A stretch of DNA of 23,989 nucleotides from a virus. This document shows positions 23,444 through 23,989 of this stretch, in pieces. A model generated the notes under the pieces. The model ran no database searches. It was not told the origin of the DNA and was given only the letters and a program-made list of their open reading frames with translations. Numbering within the stretch: position 1 is the first letter of the stretch; every line of letters starts with the position of its first letter. Where the stretch lies: IMG/VR virus record IMGVR_UViG_3300042987_003546, positions 1-23,989 of that record. One strand, given 5' to 3'. Made by a program: the position numbers and the translations under genes.

Positions 23444-23989
23444 TTCCATGCCAATTCAAGGGCGGCGTTCATTCAGTCTCGGACTTCGGCAACGGGCCGA
23501 CAACGGTCTGGGACTGCTCCAAATTTCGGATCTGCACGGATCAGCCAATCGGCCTGAAGTTGCTCGACGGCACCCCAGCGGGGGCATGCGACGGGTGCAT
23601 GTTCCTTGAGGAACAGTTGGTACATCGGGAATCGTCATCGTCAGCGCAAAGTGGGGGGCTCACAGAAGCCCCCCCCGCAACGACGTTAGCCGACCCATTA
23701 CCGCTGGTCTCCTGCATTCTGCCGACGTACGCGCTCCCGATGCGTTTGAACGCTCTGAATGAGGCTGTCCAGTCGTTCCTGATGCAAGACTACGCGCATC
23801 GGGAACTGATCATCATCATCGATTCGCCGGGGCAAACGATCAAATACGATCACCCAATGGTCAAGGTGGTCAATTCCCCAGAACGGTTCCCGACGCTGGG
23901 GGACAAGCTCAATGCAGCCATCCGGCATGCCAGCGGTGAATTCATCTGCCGGTGGGATGACGACGATATCAGCCTGCCGTGGAGGATCA
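23440..23989 (+). CDS. Family 2 glycosyltransferase with Cys-rich N-terminal module, 3' end outside window
   Basis: Starts at ATG 23440, overlapping the previous stop (ATGA), and runs off the window after 183 codons. Residues 1-60 are a Cys module (C4, C26, C32, C50, C53). Residues about 60-87 are a linker containing ESSSS. From residue 88 a GT-A fold of family GT2 is clear: VSCILPTY (23707-23730), a helix ending SFLMQDY, the strand RELIIIID, and LNAAIRHASGEFICRWDDDD with the DXD metal/nucleotide-sugar site as DDDD (23956-23967). Acts presumably in the cytoplasm, transferring a sugar from a nucleotide donor. Target unknown: a virion protein such as the neighbouring Ser-rich adhesin, or a host glycan. 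GT2 call is firm. Confidence 0.82.
   Translation, partial: MIPCQFKGGVHSVSDFGNGPTTVWDCSKFRICTDQPIGLKLLDGTPAGACDGCMFLEEQLVHRESSSSAQSGGLTEAPPATTLADPLPLVSCILPTYALPMRLNALNEAVQSFLMQDYAHRELIIIIDSPGQTIKYDHPMVKVVNSPERFPTLGDKLNAAIRHASGEFICRWDDDDISLPWRI

Noticed and set aside
1-23989. tRNA genes, integrase or attachment sites
   Set aside because: No cloverleaf-like T-loop and acceptor pairing and no recombinase-like protein was found by eye in any gap.

Overview
The window looks like the late (morphogenesis) region of a tailed bacteriophage or prophage with a long non-contractile tail (siphovirus type). Evidence is a Mu gpI-like protease/scaffold, a capsid decoration-type protein, an HK97-type major capsid protein, a head-tail connector, a tail-tube-like protein, a tail assembly chaperone with a slippery A9 run, a tape measure protein and a set of tail-tip proteins in consecutive order. 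Protein style (pure serine tracts, Cys-rich modules, GC-rich codons) reminds me of phages or prophages of Planctomycetota, but host and taxonomy are inference. No integrase, att site, tRNA, CRISPR array or terminase/portal gene is visible, so phage versus prophage cannot be decided here.

Layout. (1) 1-7080, plus strand: the 3' part of a giant DNA methyltransferase-SNF2 helicase (DarB-like family), then a protein with an HPRG...GQFAKKG phage-type N-terminus and a zeta-toxin-like P-loop domain, then a 69-aa orphan; a strong hairpin terminator closes the unit. (2) 7175-9301, minus strand: seven small overlapping or closely spaced genes with lower GC (47-50% in two 60-base samples), one a helix-turn-helix protein, read from a good promoter at about 9353-9383. 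(3) 9302-9621: AT-rich divergent control region with operator-like repeats and a terminator hairpin just before the late genes. (4) 9622-14518: head genes (Gly-rich fibre-like protein, protease/scaffold, cement, major capsid, connector). (5) 14534-19301: tail tube, frameshifted chaperone, tape measure, large tail protein. (6) 19402-23989: tail terminator-like protein, small virion-like protein and a chain of ATGA-coupled Cys-rich, poly-Ser, adhesin-like proteins, ending in a family 2 glycosyltransferase cut by the window edge.

How the parts may work together. The head genes assemble a procapsid around the scaffold. The methyltransferase-helicase and zeta-like proteins share Arg-Tyr-Ser/Ala motifs with the scaffold and may be packaged cargo, as P1 Dar proteins are. 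The tail genes build a tail whose tape measure predicts roughly 75-80 nm. Control appears to rest on RNA: two copies of a mini-hairpin, each fused to a terminator, sit before the first head gene and before the cement/capsid genes; two strong hairpins flank the capsid gene; and a -1 frameshift makes the long chaperone. The most unusual features are the duplicated hairpin-terminator units, the 63-serine protein translationally coupled to a glycosyltransferase, and the minus-strand orphan island with duplicated gene leaders.
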